From positions 310,001 to 374,000 of the forward strand of contig CAVYON010000053.1 in assembly GCA_963770035.1 (NCBI GenBank): a DNA stretch of 64,000 bases. Direction: 5' to 3'. The stretch comes from Roseiarcus sp963770035. GTDB lineage: Bacteria; Pseudomonadota; Alphaproteobacteria; Rhizobiales; Beijerinckiaceae. The translations under genes were made by a program, and so were the position numbers. Shown piece after piece: positions 35,947-46,066 of the stretch (the first letter of the stretch is position 1; each line of letters begins with the position of its first letter). The notes below the pieces were generated by a model. The model searched no databases. It had not been told where the DNA came from and was given only the letters and a program-made list of their open reading frames with translations.

Positions 35947-36960
35947 ATGCTCAATACCCGACAAAAGGTCCTGCGCAACTTCTGGTACGCTGCGCGCCCG
36001 ACCGAGTCGCTGAAAGACGGACCGAAGCCATTCCGGCTTCTCGGTCAGCCGATCGTCCTCTTTCTCGACGAAAAGGGCGAGCCGGCCGCGCTTGAGGACC
36101 GTTGTTGCCACCGCACGGCCAAATTGTCGAAAGGCTGGAGCAAGGACGGCCATATCGTCTGCGGCTATCACGGCTGGGAGTACGACCGCACGGGCAAGCT
36201 CGTGAACATTCCGCAGTTCCCGTTCGAACAGGCCGTGCCCAACGCACGAGCCAGATCGTTCCTCGCCAAGGAGCGCTACGGCTATGTCTGGGTCTGCCTC
36301 GGCGAACCGTTGCTCGACATTCCCGACCTCAAGGAGGACCGCGACCCGGCCTTTCGCCGCATCCATCAGTTCGACGACTTCTGGCGCTGCTCGGCCTTGA
36401 GGATGATGGAGAATTCCTTCGACAACGCGCATTTCGCTTTCGTGCACAAGAACACGTTCGGCGACATCGCCCAGCCGAAGCCGGAAAAATACGAGATCAC
36501 CGAGACCGACTACGGTTTCGTCGCCGAGACCATCGTGCCGGTCAAAAATCCCCCAGAGGCCGCGCGCATCACCGGCACGACCGAGCCCTGGACGAGGCGC
36601 AAGATGCGCAACGCCTGGTTCATGCCGTTCTGCCGCACGATGGACATGGAATATCCCTCGGGCCTCCGGCACCTGATCTTCAACTCCGCGACGCCGATCG
36701 ACGACGGCTCGATCCAGCTCGTGCAGGTGCTGTTCCGCAACGACCGCGAGGAGGATTGCTCGACCGAGGAGCTTCGCGCCTGGGACGGCAAGATCATCGA
36801 GGAAGACCGCGAAATCCTCGAATCGACCGATCCTGACGCCATCGTCGACATGAGCCGCAAGCTCGAGATGCACATGCCGTCCGACCGCCCGGGCATGCTG
36901 ATGCGCCAGAGGCTCAACGCCCTGCTCGAGACGCATGGCGAGCATGAAATTCCGCGCTGA
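35947..36960 (+). CDS. Rieske non-heme iron oxygenase (aromatic ring-hydroxylating / demethylase type)
   Basis: 337-residue oxygenase. Rieske [2Fe-2S] ligands C53, H55, C72 and H75 (CCH and CGYHGWEYD). Mononuclear iron site in NSFDNAHFAFVH (H162, H167), with N156 in the usual bridging region. Resembles VanA/PobA-like single-component-type oxygenases that demethylate or hydroxylate aromatics or sterol-like substrates. ATG 35947. No reductase gene is adjacent, so electrons must come from elsewhere. Substrate unknown. Confidence 0.88.
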   Translation: MLNTRQKVLRNFWYAARPTESLKDGPKPFRLLGQPIVLFLDEKGEPAALEDRCCHRTAKLSKGWSKDGHIVCGYHGWEYDRTGKLVNIPQFPFEQAVPNARARSFLAKERYGYVWVCLGEPLLDIPDLKEDRDPAFRRIHQFDDFWRCSALRMMENSFDNAHFAFVHKNTFGDIAQPKPEKYEITETDYGFVAETIVPVKNPPEAARITGTTEPWTRRKMRNAWFMPFCRTMDMEYPSGLRHLIFNSATPIDDGSIQLVQVLFRNDREEDCSTEELRAWDGKIIEEDREILESTDPDAIVDMSRKLEMHMPSDRPGMLMRQRLNALLETHGEHEIPR

Positions 36961-37064
36961 CCGCGTCCCGCCGCTGGCGGGCGCTTCGGATCGGTCATAA
37001 AATGGATGCGACCGCAACGCCGCGCGAGCTGCCGGCGAACGGCGGCAGGTTCGGGGGTTTCGCC

Positions 37065-37424
37065 ATGCGCATTGGACTGATGGTGGCTTTCGGCGGGCTG
37101 GCGCTGACCTCATGGGACGGCCCTGCTCAGGCTGGGCCATGCGCGAGCGAAATCTACCAGGCCGACATCGCAATCAACAAGCGGCTCGACGAGATCGCGG
37201 CGCAGGGCAAGGGCGCCGCAGAATCGACGTACGCCACCATGCATCGCCAGCCAACTCCAGGTACGATCGCCGGCGCCGAGGAAAAGGCAGGCGACATCCC
37301 GGCGTCCGGCGTAGAGGACGTGCGCAAGTTCATGGTGGAGGCGCGCCAGGCCGATGACGCCGGCGATAAGGCCGGCTGCGAGAAGGCGCTGGCGGAGGCG
37401 AGGACCATCGTCGGCCTTCAGTAG
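37065..37424 (+). CDS. Secreted small hypothetical protein
   Basis: 119 residues from ATG 37065: signal peptide MRIGLMVAFGGLALTS..PAQAG, then a mature helical domain with two cysteines (PCASEIYQADIAINK, GDKAGCEKALAEA) that could form a disulfide. Resembles small periplasmic proteins of unknown function frequent in Hyphomicrobiales. A longer frame from 37002 would bury the signal peptide. Confidence 0.65.
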   Translation: MRIGLMVAFGGLALTSWDGPAQAGPCASEIYQADIAINKRLDEIAAQGKGAAESTYATMHRQPTPGTIAGAEEKAGDIPASGVEDVRKFMVEARQADDAGDKAGCEKALAEARTIVGLQ

Positions 37425-37534
37425 GCCTCGGCCGGCAATGAGGCGACGACGCGCTCGCGCCTCGTCGAATGCGCCGGGACGCCGCGCCGCGCCTTTCCCG
37501 CGCTGTCCGCGCGCCATTGGCGTATAGTCGCCGC

Positions 37535-40520
37535 ATGCGAATCGTCACCTACCGCGACCTCCACCCCGGCCGCTTCGCCAAGCCGCTCGAACGCGTGCGG
37601 GCGGCGCTCGAACGCGGCGATTTCGCCGCCGCCGGGCTCAAGAAGCTTGCCCCGACCTCCTATTGGCGCGCCAAGCTCGGCGACGACGCGCGCCTGCTCA
37701 TGCAGTTCGTCCCCTACAAGGGCGAGACCGTCTGTCTGTTTCTCGAGGTTATCCACAATCACGCCTACGAAAAGTCTCGCTTCCTGCGGGGTGCGCCGGT
37801 CGATCGCGACAAGATCGAGGCCGGCCCGGACGATTGCGCGCCTCAGCCCGAGCCGACGGCGCGCGCCGGCTGGGAGCTCAAGTGGCTGCCGCCGGAGGCG
37901 GTGGAATTCGATCTCCTCGACAAGCCGATCGTTCTCGACGCCGCCCAGGAGGCGGTGCGCGGCCGCGCGCCGCCACTCGTCATTATCGGCCCCGCGGGCT
38001 CGGGCAAGACGGCGGTGACGCTCGCCAAGATGCGCGAGGCGACGGGCGAGGTCCTCTATGTGACGCTCTCGGCCTACCTCACGCAAACGGCGCGCCGGCT
38101 GTACGGCGCGCACGGCTACGAGAACCCGCGCCAGAACGCCGAGTTCCTGAGCTTTCGCGAATTCGTCGACACGATCGCCGTCCCGGAGGGCGAGGAGGTT
38201 CGCTTCTCGACCTTTCGCGCGTGGCTCGAGCGCCGGCGGGGCGGCCTGAAAGGCGACTTGCGGCAGGCCGACGCGCATGCGGTGTTCGAGGAATTCCGCG
38301 GCGTGCTCGGCGCCCCCGCAAGCGGCGCGCTGAGCGAGGCTGAATATCAGGCGCTCGGCGTCAGGCAATCGCTCTATCCGGCCGGAGACGGGCGCGCGGC
38401 CGTGCATGACCTGTTCGAGAAATACCGGACCTGGCTGAAAGACGAGAAGCTGTTCGACTTGAACCTCGTTTCGCATGCCTGGCGCGCCAAGGCCGAGCCG
38501 CGCTACGACTTCGTCGTCGTCGACGAGGTGCAGGATCTCACCAACGCCGAGCTCGCGCTCATCCTTGATACGCTCAAGACCAAGCATCAATTCCTGTTGT
38601 GCGGCAATTCGCACCAGATCGTGCATCCAAACTTCTTTTCCTGGGCTTCCGTGCGGGCGCTGTTCTGGCGAACGGAGGTGGCGGCCGAGGACGCCCCCGC
38701 CGCGCGCGAGATCGCTCTTCTCCAGACGAATTTCCGCAACACCGAGGCCGTCACTGGCCTCGCCAATCATCTCCTGAAGGTCAAGCAGGCGCGCTTCGGC
38801 TCAGTCGACCGCGAGAGCAATTTTCTCGTCCGATGCGCCTCCAGCGCGGCGGGCGCGGCGCAATTGCTCAAGGGCGACGACAAGGCCTTGCGCGCGCTGA
38901 ACGCCGCCTCGCGGGCGTCGGTCCGCTACGCCGTCATCGTGCTGCGCGACGAGGACAAGCCGGCTGCGCGCGCCCATTTTGCAACGCCGCTGATCTTCTC
39001 CGTCCACGAGGCCAAGGGCCTCGAATATCCGAACGTCATCCTCTACCAGATGATCTCGGCGAACCGCGGGTCTTACGCCGAAGTCGCTCGCGATGTCGCG
39101 CCGAGCGACCTCGAAGGCGACGCGCTCGACTACCGCCGCGCCAAGGACAAGACCGACAAGTCGCTCGAGATCAACAAGTTCTACGTCAACGCGCTTTATG
39201 TCGCGATGACCCGCGCCGTCGAGGGACTGACGATCGTCGAGACCGACGTTCAGCACCCGTTGTTGCGCCTGCTCGGCCTCAAGGAGATGGCGGACATCGC
39301 GCCGACGGCCGCTTCGGCCTCGAGCAAGGACGAGTGGGCGCAGGAAGCCCGCAAGCTCGAACTGCAGGGCAAGCAGGAGCAGGCGCGAGCGATCCGGGAG
39401 ACGTTTCTCGCCGCGCGGCCGACGCCCTGGGCGCCCTGGTCGCTGCAAACCCTGCGGGAATGGACGCCCAAGGCGCTCGATCCGAAGAATCCGTCGGCCA
39501 AGACCAAACAGGCCCTGCTCGATTACGCGCTGTGGCACGGACAGGGCGCCTATGTCGAAAAGCTCGCCAATGCGAATTTCGCGCCGGCGCTGGCGCTGAC
39601 CCATCGCGGGCATTTGCTCGCTCGCGTCACGGAGGTCCCTCACGAGGGCAGGCTCGTCGAGCTCGCCAAGGTCGCCGGATTCTCGAACGATCCGCACAAC
39701 CCGATGGGCCGCGCGACGCGCGCGGCGGCGGCGGTGCGCGAGCGCCAGTTGCGGCCCTATGTCGAACGATCGACAAAGCCGGTCTTGCAGGATTGCGATC
39801 TCTACGGCGTCGACCACAAGACCTACTGCGGCGCGACCCCGCTGATGCTCGCCGCGCGCGCCGGAAACGTCGCGCTGATCGACGCCCTCCTCGCGCGCGG
39901 CGCGGATCCGGAGATCGTCGACGATTACGGACACACCGCCTGGATGGGCGCGCTGAACCGCGCCATTGACGACGAGGCGTTCGCCCGCGCCCATCTCGGG
40001 GCCGTGTTCGAGCGCCTGGGGCCGCAGACTCTCGACGTTCACACGGACGGGCGGCTCGTTCGTCTCGAGCGCGGCCAGGGCGAATTCTGGCCGCTCGGGT
40101 TGATGCTGGCCGGCCTCAAGACCCATTGCGGCGGAACTCGCCGCCCGGCCGCTCGGGCCCTACCGATATACGCAAGGCTTCTTTGCCGACGGCCTCATGC
40201 AAACGCTCGACCGTCTGCCGGAGCACCTCTGGCCGAAGGCGCGCCGCAGGAAGGAGTACCTCCATTCCGTGCTGGCGCGGGCGGAGGTCGACTCCGGCTA
40301 CCGTCCGGCCCGCAAGCTCTGGAAGCGCCGCAGCGTGGGTTACTATATGCCGGCGCCCGACATGCGGCTCAGACGCACAACGGGAGATGGCGAAGCCTGG
40401 GTCCCGATCGGCGAGGCCCTCGTTCTGGCCGAGGTCGACAATGGCGGATCACGCTGGCTGTTCGACGGTTACGCCCTGCCCGCGGATGCATCCGCGTCGG
40501 CCGCCATCGCGGCGCAATGA
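37535..40520 (+). CDS. UvrD/Rep-type helicase fused to RelE-like N-terminus and ankyrin repeats, one frame break
   Basis: About 995-residue protein from ATG 37535. Residues 1-85 resemble a RelE/ParE-like fold (LKKLAPTSYWRAKLGDDARLL, EVIHNHAYEKSRFL). Then superfamily-1 helicase motifs: Walker A GPAGSGKT (152-159), Walker B VVVDEVQD (327-334), QTNFRN (397-402), VHEAKGLEYPNVI (490-502) and NALYVAMTRAVEGL (552-565). Residues 764-812 form about one and a half ankyrin repeats (GATPLMLAARAGNVALIDALL). The frame breaks near 40123-40130; one base change joins AELAARPLGPYRYTQGFFAD and a C-terminal domain ending FDGYALP. Role unknown: DNA or RNA repair or defence are possibilities. Adjacent genes give no pathway. 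Confidence 0.8.
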
Positions 40521-40912
40521 GCAGCGAGATAAATTTGCAACGCCGGTCGTTTCGCAATCCAAGGCTCAATTCGCATTCGTTAGCCGCCATATAGAGCCGC
40601 CTATATTTGCGCTTAGCGGGTTCAGGCGCTGCACGACATCCGCCGCCCCGACCAGATCAAGCCCATCGAGGTCCGTCCGCTCGCGCGGCACGGGCGCCTT
40701 GGATTGAGGTCTGCCTATGCCGCCCCTTCTCGGCGAGCGTTCGCAAAGGAGCCCGCTCGATGACCTCTGCGCGGATCGGCGAGTAGCCCGCGCCAGCCGG
40801 CCTCTGACGCCCGCGATTATTGTATGGCGCTTTCATGACGATCCATGCCAACCTGAGGACGAGGTGGCGCCGGAGGCGAAGGCAACAGTCAACAGCAACA
40901 AGCGAGGTCCCG
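40521..40912. other. Spacer upstream of amino acid permease
   Basis: 390 bp. A plus-strand open stretch at about 40620-40761 reads protein-like (VQALHDIRRPDQIKPIEV) but has no start, ribosome site or recognisable family, so I list no gene; it may be a remnant. The remainder should contain the permease promoter. Confidence 0.35.
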
Positions 40913-42391
40913 ATGTCAGACCAGGCTTTGACTCCCAGTCCGCTCCCCCAGGGTTTGATGACGCGGAAGCCTCTCGCCGACATCATTGCCGAAGGCGAGG
41001 GCCATGCCCTCGGCAAGACTCTCGGTCCGGTCAGCCTCACTGCGCTCGGAATCGGCTGCATCATCGGCGCCGGCATCTTCGTTCTCACCGGCACCGCGGC
41101 GGCGCGCTATGCGGGGCCGGGCATCATGCTGTCCTTCGTGATCGGCGGCATAGCCTGCGCCTTTGTCGGCCTTTGCTACGCCGAGCTTGCCGCGCTGCTT
41201 CCGGTCGCCGGCAGCACTTACACCTATACCTACGCCACGCTCGGCGAAATTTTTGCCTGGGTCATCGGCTGGGATCTCATCCTCGAATACGCCATGGGCG
41301 CCTCGACCGTGGCGGTCGGCTGGTCGGGCTACATCGCGTCGCTGTTGCGCAATTTCGGCATCACGATCCCGCCGCAGTACGCCGCCGCGCCCTGGACGCA
41401 GGCCAAGCTGCCGGATGGAACCACGATCGATGGAATCGTCAACATTCCCGCGGCTCTTATCGTCCTGGCGCTGACCGCGATGCTGATCGGCGGCACCAAG
41501 GAATCGGCCAGGCTCAACAATATTATGGTGGCGGTAAAGCTGTTCGTCGTTGTCGCTTTCATCCTGCTCGGCGCGGCTTATGTGACCTCCGCCAACTGGC
41601 ATCCCCTCATTCCGGCCAATACCGGCGAGTTCGGCCATTTCGGCTGGACGGGCGTGGTGCGCGGCGCCTCGGTCGTGTTCTTCGCCTTCATCGGCTTTGA
41701 CGCCGTCTCGACCGCCGCACAGGAAGCGAAACTGCCGCAACGCGACATGCCGATCGGCATTCTCGGCTCGCTGGTGATCTGCACGATCCTCTATGTCCTG
41801 GTGGCGGCCGTGGTGACGGGCCTGGTGCCCTACACCGAGCTCAACGTCCCGGACCCGATCGCCAAGGCCGTCGACGTCATCGGCATGACCTGGTTCTCGG
41901 TGCTGATCAAGATTGGCGCGCTGGCGGGCTTGACGACCGTCATCCTGGTCCTGCTCTACGGGCAGAGCCGTGTCTTCTTCACCATCGCCAAGGACGGCCT
42001 TCTGCCAAAGATGTTCTCGGAGGTGCATCCAACCCTCGGCACGCCCTACAAGAGCCAACTCCTGATCGGAATCGTCGTCGCCATCGTGGCGGCGCTCACC
42101 CCGATCGACGTGCTCGGCGAGATGGTGAGCATCGGCACCTTGTTCGCGTTCGCGCTGGTCTGCGGCGCGGTGGTTTATCTGCGCAAGAGCGACGCGGAGA
42201 TCTTCCGGCCGTTCCGCACGCCCGCCGTGCCGTGGGTGCCGAGCTTGGGCATCGCGTTCTCGCTGTTGCTGATGGTGTTCCTGCCTTGGGCAACGTGGCT
42301 GCGGCTGATCGTCTGGCTCGCGATCGGCCTCGTCCTCTATTTCGCCTATGGGCGCTCGCACTCGGTGCTCATGCACGGCGAGAGGCGCTGA
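40913..42391 (+). CDS. APC-superfamily amino acid permease (YfnA/CAT type)
   Basis: 492-residue inner-membrane transporter with 12 or more predicted spans. Signature LGPVSLTALGIGCIIGAGIFVLTG near residue 40, with the GIGAGIF-type substrate loop, and FFAFIGFDAVSTAAQE near 265 as in cationic/neutral amino acid transporters of the CAT family. ATG 40913 with GCGAGG upstream. Monocistronic. Substrate probably an amino acid; specificity not evident. Confidence 0.9.
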   Translation: MSDQALTPSPLPQGLMTRKPLADIIAEGEGHALGKTLGPVSLTALGIGCIIGAGIFVLTGTAAARYAGPGIMLSFVIGGIACAFVGLCYAELAALLPVAGSTYTYTYATLGEIFAWVIGWDLILEYAMGASTVAVGWSGYIASLLRNFGITIPPQYAAAPWTQAKLPDGTTIDGIVNIPAALIVLALTAMLIGGTKESARLNNIMVAVKLFVVVAFILLGAAYVTSANWHPLIPANTGEFGHFGWTGVVRGASVVFFAFIGFDAVSTAAQEAKLPQRDMPIGILGSLVICTILYVLVAAVVTGLVPYTELNVPDPIAKAVDVIGMTWFSVLIKIGALAGLTTVILVLLYGQSRVFFTIAKDGLLPKMFSEVHPTLGTPYKSQLLIGIVVAIVAALTPIDVLGEMVSIGTLFAFALVCGAVVYLRKSDAEIFRPFRTPAVPWVPSLGIAFSLLLMVFLPWATWLRLIVWLAIGLVLYFAYGRSHSVLMHGERR

Positions 42392-42514
42392 GCGGCGCCG
42401 ACCGCCCGCAGCCCGCTTCGTCTGTGTGCAGGAGCCCGTCGGCCGCGTGGCGAACGAGGCCGGCGGCGGCCCGAGGTCGCGCGACAGGATTCGCACGCAA
42501 ATAGAATGCACTGT

Positions 42515-42534
42515 CACGGTAACACACGGTAACA
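42515..42534 (+). repeat. 10-bp tandem duplication
   Basis: CACGGTAACA occurs twice in tandem (42515-42524 and 42525-42534), 120 bp after the permease stop. It is within the otherwise gene-free 42392-42688 spacer between convergent genes. Could be a binding site or chance duplication. Confidence 0.5.
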
Positions 42535-42688
42535 CTTGAAGGGCCCGCGAAGCGCCCTGGCGGAGCCCCGCGACCTCGTTCCTGAATAGGCCAATCAGGC
42601 GGAATTCGAGGCGTTGCCCTCAGCGGTTGGGGCGTTGTTCGAGCCTCGTGGGCGAAGCGGTCAGCAGACTTCGCCCATGCTCGCTCCG

Positions 42689-44359
42689 TCAGCCGGGCGG
42701 CATGCCAAATGGGGTTGTCGGCGCCTTGCTGATCTCGCCGCCCGCGAGAACCGCGTCCTGGCTGAACACGATTGGCGGCAGATCAACCGCCGCTTCCCGT
42801 CCGTCTCTGCGCGGCGCGATGGCGGAATGGGACTTCAGGTAGGCCGCCAGCGCGTCGTGGACGCTCGGTCCAACGATCTTTGCGTCGTGCGTGCCGGGAT
42901 GGCGGCAAATCACGTCGATCGGCTCGCCTTCGCGCTCACATCCTGCGACCGTATAGCGGCGGTCCGGCTCGATCTCCTTGCCGTTGACCTTGATCGAGAC
43001 GACACGGTCGCCGGCCTCGCCGTGCGCCTTGAAGGCGAAGGCCATGCCCGAGGCTCGCACGCCCCATCCGCCGTTCAGTTTGTACGGATTCTTGGAATAG
43101 ACGGTTTCGAGCTCTTTCTCGATATAGGTTTTGAGCTCGCTTCCGGTCACCCAGCCGCCCTTCATGCGCGCGTCCATCGGCAACAGATTCCAGAGGTCGG
43201 CTTCGGTGATGGGGCCGGGAGGAACGGGCGCGCCGAAGCGGAAGCCGTTGGTGAAGCCGATGTCCGTTCCCGCCATGTCGCGTACGGCGTCGGCGATGAA
43301 ATCGTCAGCGCTCGTCTCGAATAAGTCGTAACGCATCAGCACCGTCTCGGTTCGGCCGATTTCGCGCGACATGCGCTCCCGATGGGGGGCGAGCGACGCA
43401 TCGACGAGCGCCTTCATTTCTGGGTCCTCCGGATAGAGGCTCGCGAGAACGGGGATCAGCCGATACTGACGCCGCGCGACGCCGCCGCCGGGCTTGAGCA
43501 CGAGGTCCAGCCGGCCCAGGAACGAGCCGAAGCAACCCGGTTCGACGACGATGACATCGCCTTCCATGATCGGCGTAGCTGTGCGCTCATGCGTGTGGCC
43601 GGACAGGACGACGTCAAACTCGGGGACGTCGCGCGCAAGCTGGCGGGCGATCGTGAGGCCCGTGTGGGTGAGCGCGACGACGAGGTCGGGGCTTTCGCGC
43701 GTCTTGATCTCCTTGACGTACTCGCGCAGGCCTTCCATCCGTGTCGTGTCCATGCCCCTGAATTCGGCTGGCGGCTGACGGGTGCTCGCTCCGATGTCGG
43801 TGACGCCGACGACGACTGTTTTTACGCCTTGCCGGTCGATCGTTACTGACGCCGGGAACAGACGCTGGCTGGTGGCGACGTCATGAAAGTTGTAGCAGAC
43901 GACCGGGCAGCCGAGCCGCGCCATCGTTTGCTTGAAGATCTCGGGCCCATATACCGGCTCCCAGTTCCCCGGCGTGAAGACGTCGATCCCGAACGCCTTG
44001 AGCGGCTCGAGGATCGCATCGCCCTGCGACCACGCGGCGGGCGCTGAACCCTGGAAATCGTCGCCTCCGTCAAGGAGTAGGCACGCCCCGTCGCATTGCG
44101 CCCGTTCCTTGTCGATTGCGGTCTTGAGCCGGGCGAAACCGCCCATCAACTGGATTTCCTGGTTTGCCCCGGGAAGGTAGTCCGGATGGGTTTCGAGTTG
44201 GGCGTGCGAGTCGGTAAAGTGCAGGAGCGTCACGCGCTTGCCTTCGGGCGGGGCGGAGTTGGGCCGGCTTCGGACTCGGATCTGGCCGCCGAAATCCCGA
44301 GGGCTGCGGCCGAAACCGCGACAGAGGTCATCAGGAGTTTGCGCGTCAGAAGCTTGCTC
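42689..44359 (-). CDS. SoxB/5'-nucleotidase-like metallophosphoesterase, exported, one frame break
   Basis: About 555-residue periplasmic enzyme. A signal peptide with MSKLLTRKLLMTSVAV is read in one frame and the catalytic part in another; the break lies near 44240-44270. Metallophosphatase residues: HFTDSHAQLE, LLDGGDDFQGS, GNWEPVYG and SGHTHE; the C-terminal 5'-nucleotidase domain carries GFTNGFRFGAP. The TDSHAQL form is like thiosulfohydrolase SoxB as well as 5'-nucleotidases. A GTG at 44233 could start a leaderless product if the break is real. Next to a secreted DsrE-like protein gene, which makes a sulfur-metabolism role plausible. Confidence 0.75.
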   Translation of the reverse strand, partial: EQASDAQTPDDLCRGFGRSPRDFGGQIRVRSRPNSAPPEGKRVTLLHFTDSHAQLETHPDYLPGANQEIQLMGGFARLKTAIDKERAQCDGACLLLDGGDDFQGSAPAAWSQGDAILEPLKAFGIDVFTPGNWEPVYGPEIFKQTMARLGCPVVCYNFHDVATSQRLFPASVTIDRQGVKTVVVGVTDIGASTRQPPAEFRGMDTTRMEGLREYVKEIKTRESPDLVVALTHTGLTIARQLARDVPEFDVVLSGHTHERTATPIMEGDVIVVEPGCFGSFLGRLDLVLKPGGGVARRQYRLIPVLASLYPEDPEMKALVDASLAPHRERMSREIGRTETVLMRYDLFETSADDFIADAVRDMAGTDIGFTNGFRFGAPVPPGPITEADLWNLLPMDARMKGGWVTGSELKTYIEKELETVYSKNPYKLNGGWGVRASGMAFAFKAHGEAGDRVVSIKVNGKEIEPDRRYTVAGCEREGEPIDVICRHPGTHDAKIVGPSVHDALAAYLKSHSAIAPRRDGREAAVDLPPIVFSQDAVLAGGEISKAPTTPFGMPPG

Positions 44360-44573
44360 ATCGTTCTCATCGTTCCTCTCGAGTGCTCGCTGAGTTGTCC
44401 CGACGCAACGGGCTTCGGCAACGCAGCTTCAGCCAAACTTAAGCGCTTCACTTAGCGGGTCGGCTCACTTGGTTACCGGGGCGGCCTGACCATGCGCCGA
44501 AGCGGAATCGGACCCGCCGATGAGCGCCGGCAAGCCAACGTGCGAGAGGGCGCCAAGCATGGCGCCGTTCCTA

Positions 44574-45350
44574 CTACGCCAACGAGAAGCCGGCGGCCGC
44601 CAGTTCCGGCAGCGTTCCGACGACGCCGGGCGTCAGCACGACGCCGGGGATGAGATGATTGGTGAGTTCGGCCGCAAGCGCCTCGTGCGACAGCTTGTCG
44701 GGGTTCACCTCGGCGACGATCAACTTCTCCGCGACTTCCCAGATGGAATTGTGGCAACCAAGGAAGATGGCCCCGCGCGTTTGCAACGCCGGAATGGAAT
44801 TGTCGTGCCCGGAGAAGGCTCCTTCCGGATTCTCGAAGTCCTTGGGATTGGCTTCCGCGGCCTTTCGCTCCAGAGCGAACGTGTTTCGGTCGAGCTTGGC
44901 GAGTTTGGCGAGTTGATACTTGTCCCACATCGCCTGCTCGATGAGCGCCAGATGCGCGGTCGCATGGGTCGCCGACACGCAGAGAAAGTCCGGGTGGTTG
45001 AATGAAAGGACCTGCGCATTCAGAGAATTGCGCATCAGGTTGAGCCATGGGCCAGCAATGTCGACGTTGTCAAAGACCTGCTTCCGGGCGCCGCGATAGG
45101 CCAGCAGTTCGCCGAGCGCCGCTTGGTCCCATGTGTCGGCGGACGTGAGGATCATCGGGACGGTTTTGAAGTCGCGCCTGCGCGGCGCCTTAGCCAGCCG
45201 CGCCAAGATGTCGGCCAGCGTTTTGGCGCCTTCCGGCAGCGTCATCGTCTCGGCCGCCTTTCCGGCGGAGGTAAGCACGGAAGCCCCCGCGGCGATGCCG
45301 AGCCCCACCGAGAGGAGCGCTGACCGGCGCCCGATTTCGTTTGCCTTCAT
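44574..45350 (-). CDS. Secreted Tat-signal DsrE-like protein
   Basis: 258 residues with a twin-arginine-type leader (IGRRSALLSVGLGIAAGASV). Mature part contains MILTSADTWDQAALGELLAY, NLMRNSLNAQVLSF, IFLGCHNSIWEVAEKLI and the end GVVLTPGVVGTLPELAAAG, which recalls the DsrE/F-like fold of sulfur carrier proteins. Similar proteins are often annotated only as Tat-pathway proteins. Upstream of and co-oriented with the SoxB-like gene (215-bp gap); the pair may act on reduced sulfur or nucleotides in the periplasm. Function not proven. Confidence 0.6.
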   Translation of the reverse strand: MKANEIGRRSALLSVGLGIAAGASVLTSAGKAAETMTLPEGAKTLADILARLAKAPRRRDFKTVPMILTSADTWDQAALGELLAYRGARKQVFDNVDIAGPWLNLMRNSLNAQVLSFNHPDFLCVSATHATAHLALIEQAMWDKYQLAKLAKLDRNTFALERKAAEANPKDFENPEGAFSGHDNSIPALQTRGAIFLGCHNSIWEVAEKLIVAEVNPDKLSHEALAAELTNHLIPGVVLTPGVVGTLPELAAAGFSLA

Positions 45351-46066
45351 GTCGCTCTTGTCTCCGGCGGGATGGGGATCGATTGATCGATGGAATCAGA
45401 TCTCGCTCAACCCGCTTCGCGCAGCCTTATCGAACGGGGAGCCTAAGGTCCCCTGCTCGCGCATTTGACGCCGCCCTTACCGTTCAGGCGAGGGCGGCCT
45501 GCGCCCTCTCTCTATCGGTCCCGGTGATCGTCGGCAATAAATCATCTCATCATGATATACTAATATATTCTTCATCAAGCGCCAAAGTCACGCGGACCGG
45601 CGCGCTTGGTCCGCGCGTCTTCGCGCGACCTCGCCCGCGATCTTCGCTGGGCGGAGCCGAAATGCCATGCGATCAGCGAAGGCGCCCGCCGTCTCGAAGC
45701 GTAACCGGCGCCCCAGGTCTTCTCGAAAATAGGCGCCGAAGGCGCGGAGGCAGCCGACTGACGCCGGGGCCGTGCGTCGCAGCAGGAAGAACCAAGTCTG
45801 CCTTGTCTGGCTTCGTTTGCTGTTGCTCTTCGACAGCAACCCGTTCCCGCCGCCGCCCGCGCGTCAGCGTTGACCCCCGCCTGGCGTCCCTGCGGGCATA
45901 GAAGGTCGCCAACGCGGCGGCGTCACGAGAGACGCCTGGCCCTGGCTCTCGGTCGTCCCAAAGGGCGTTGAGGCCCGGCGGCCCGACGGCGAGGAGAGGG
46001 ACAATTTTCTTGCCATCAGGAGCGGCTTGACGTATTATTCCGATAATCACAAGGAGTACGAAGCCC
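45351..46066. other. Long gene-free region between DsrE-like and HTH genes
   Basis: About 715 bp. An AT-rich segment at 45535-45580 (ATGATATACTAATATATTC) is the best promoter candidate. The rest is high GC with Arg/Pro-rich open frames that look like artefacts. No RNA gene recognised. A GTTGCTGT/ACAGCAAC inverted repeat lies near 45820-45842. Confidence 0.4.

Noticed and set aside
42689..44233. Leaderless cytosolic form of the SoxB-like enzyme starting at GTG 44233
   Set aside because: A signal peptide frame ends exactly at this point and the family is exported, so a one-base break is more likely; kept only as an alternative.
45351..46066. Small genes in the gap before HTH paralogue B
   Set aside because: Open frames lack ribosome sites and have Arg/Pro-rich shadow composition.
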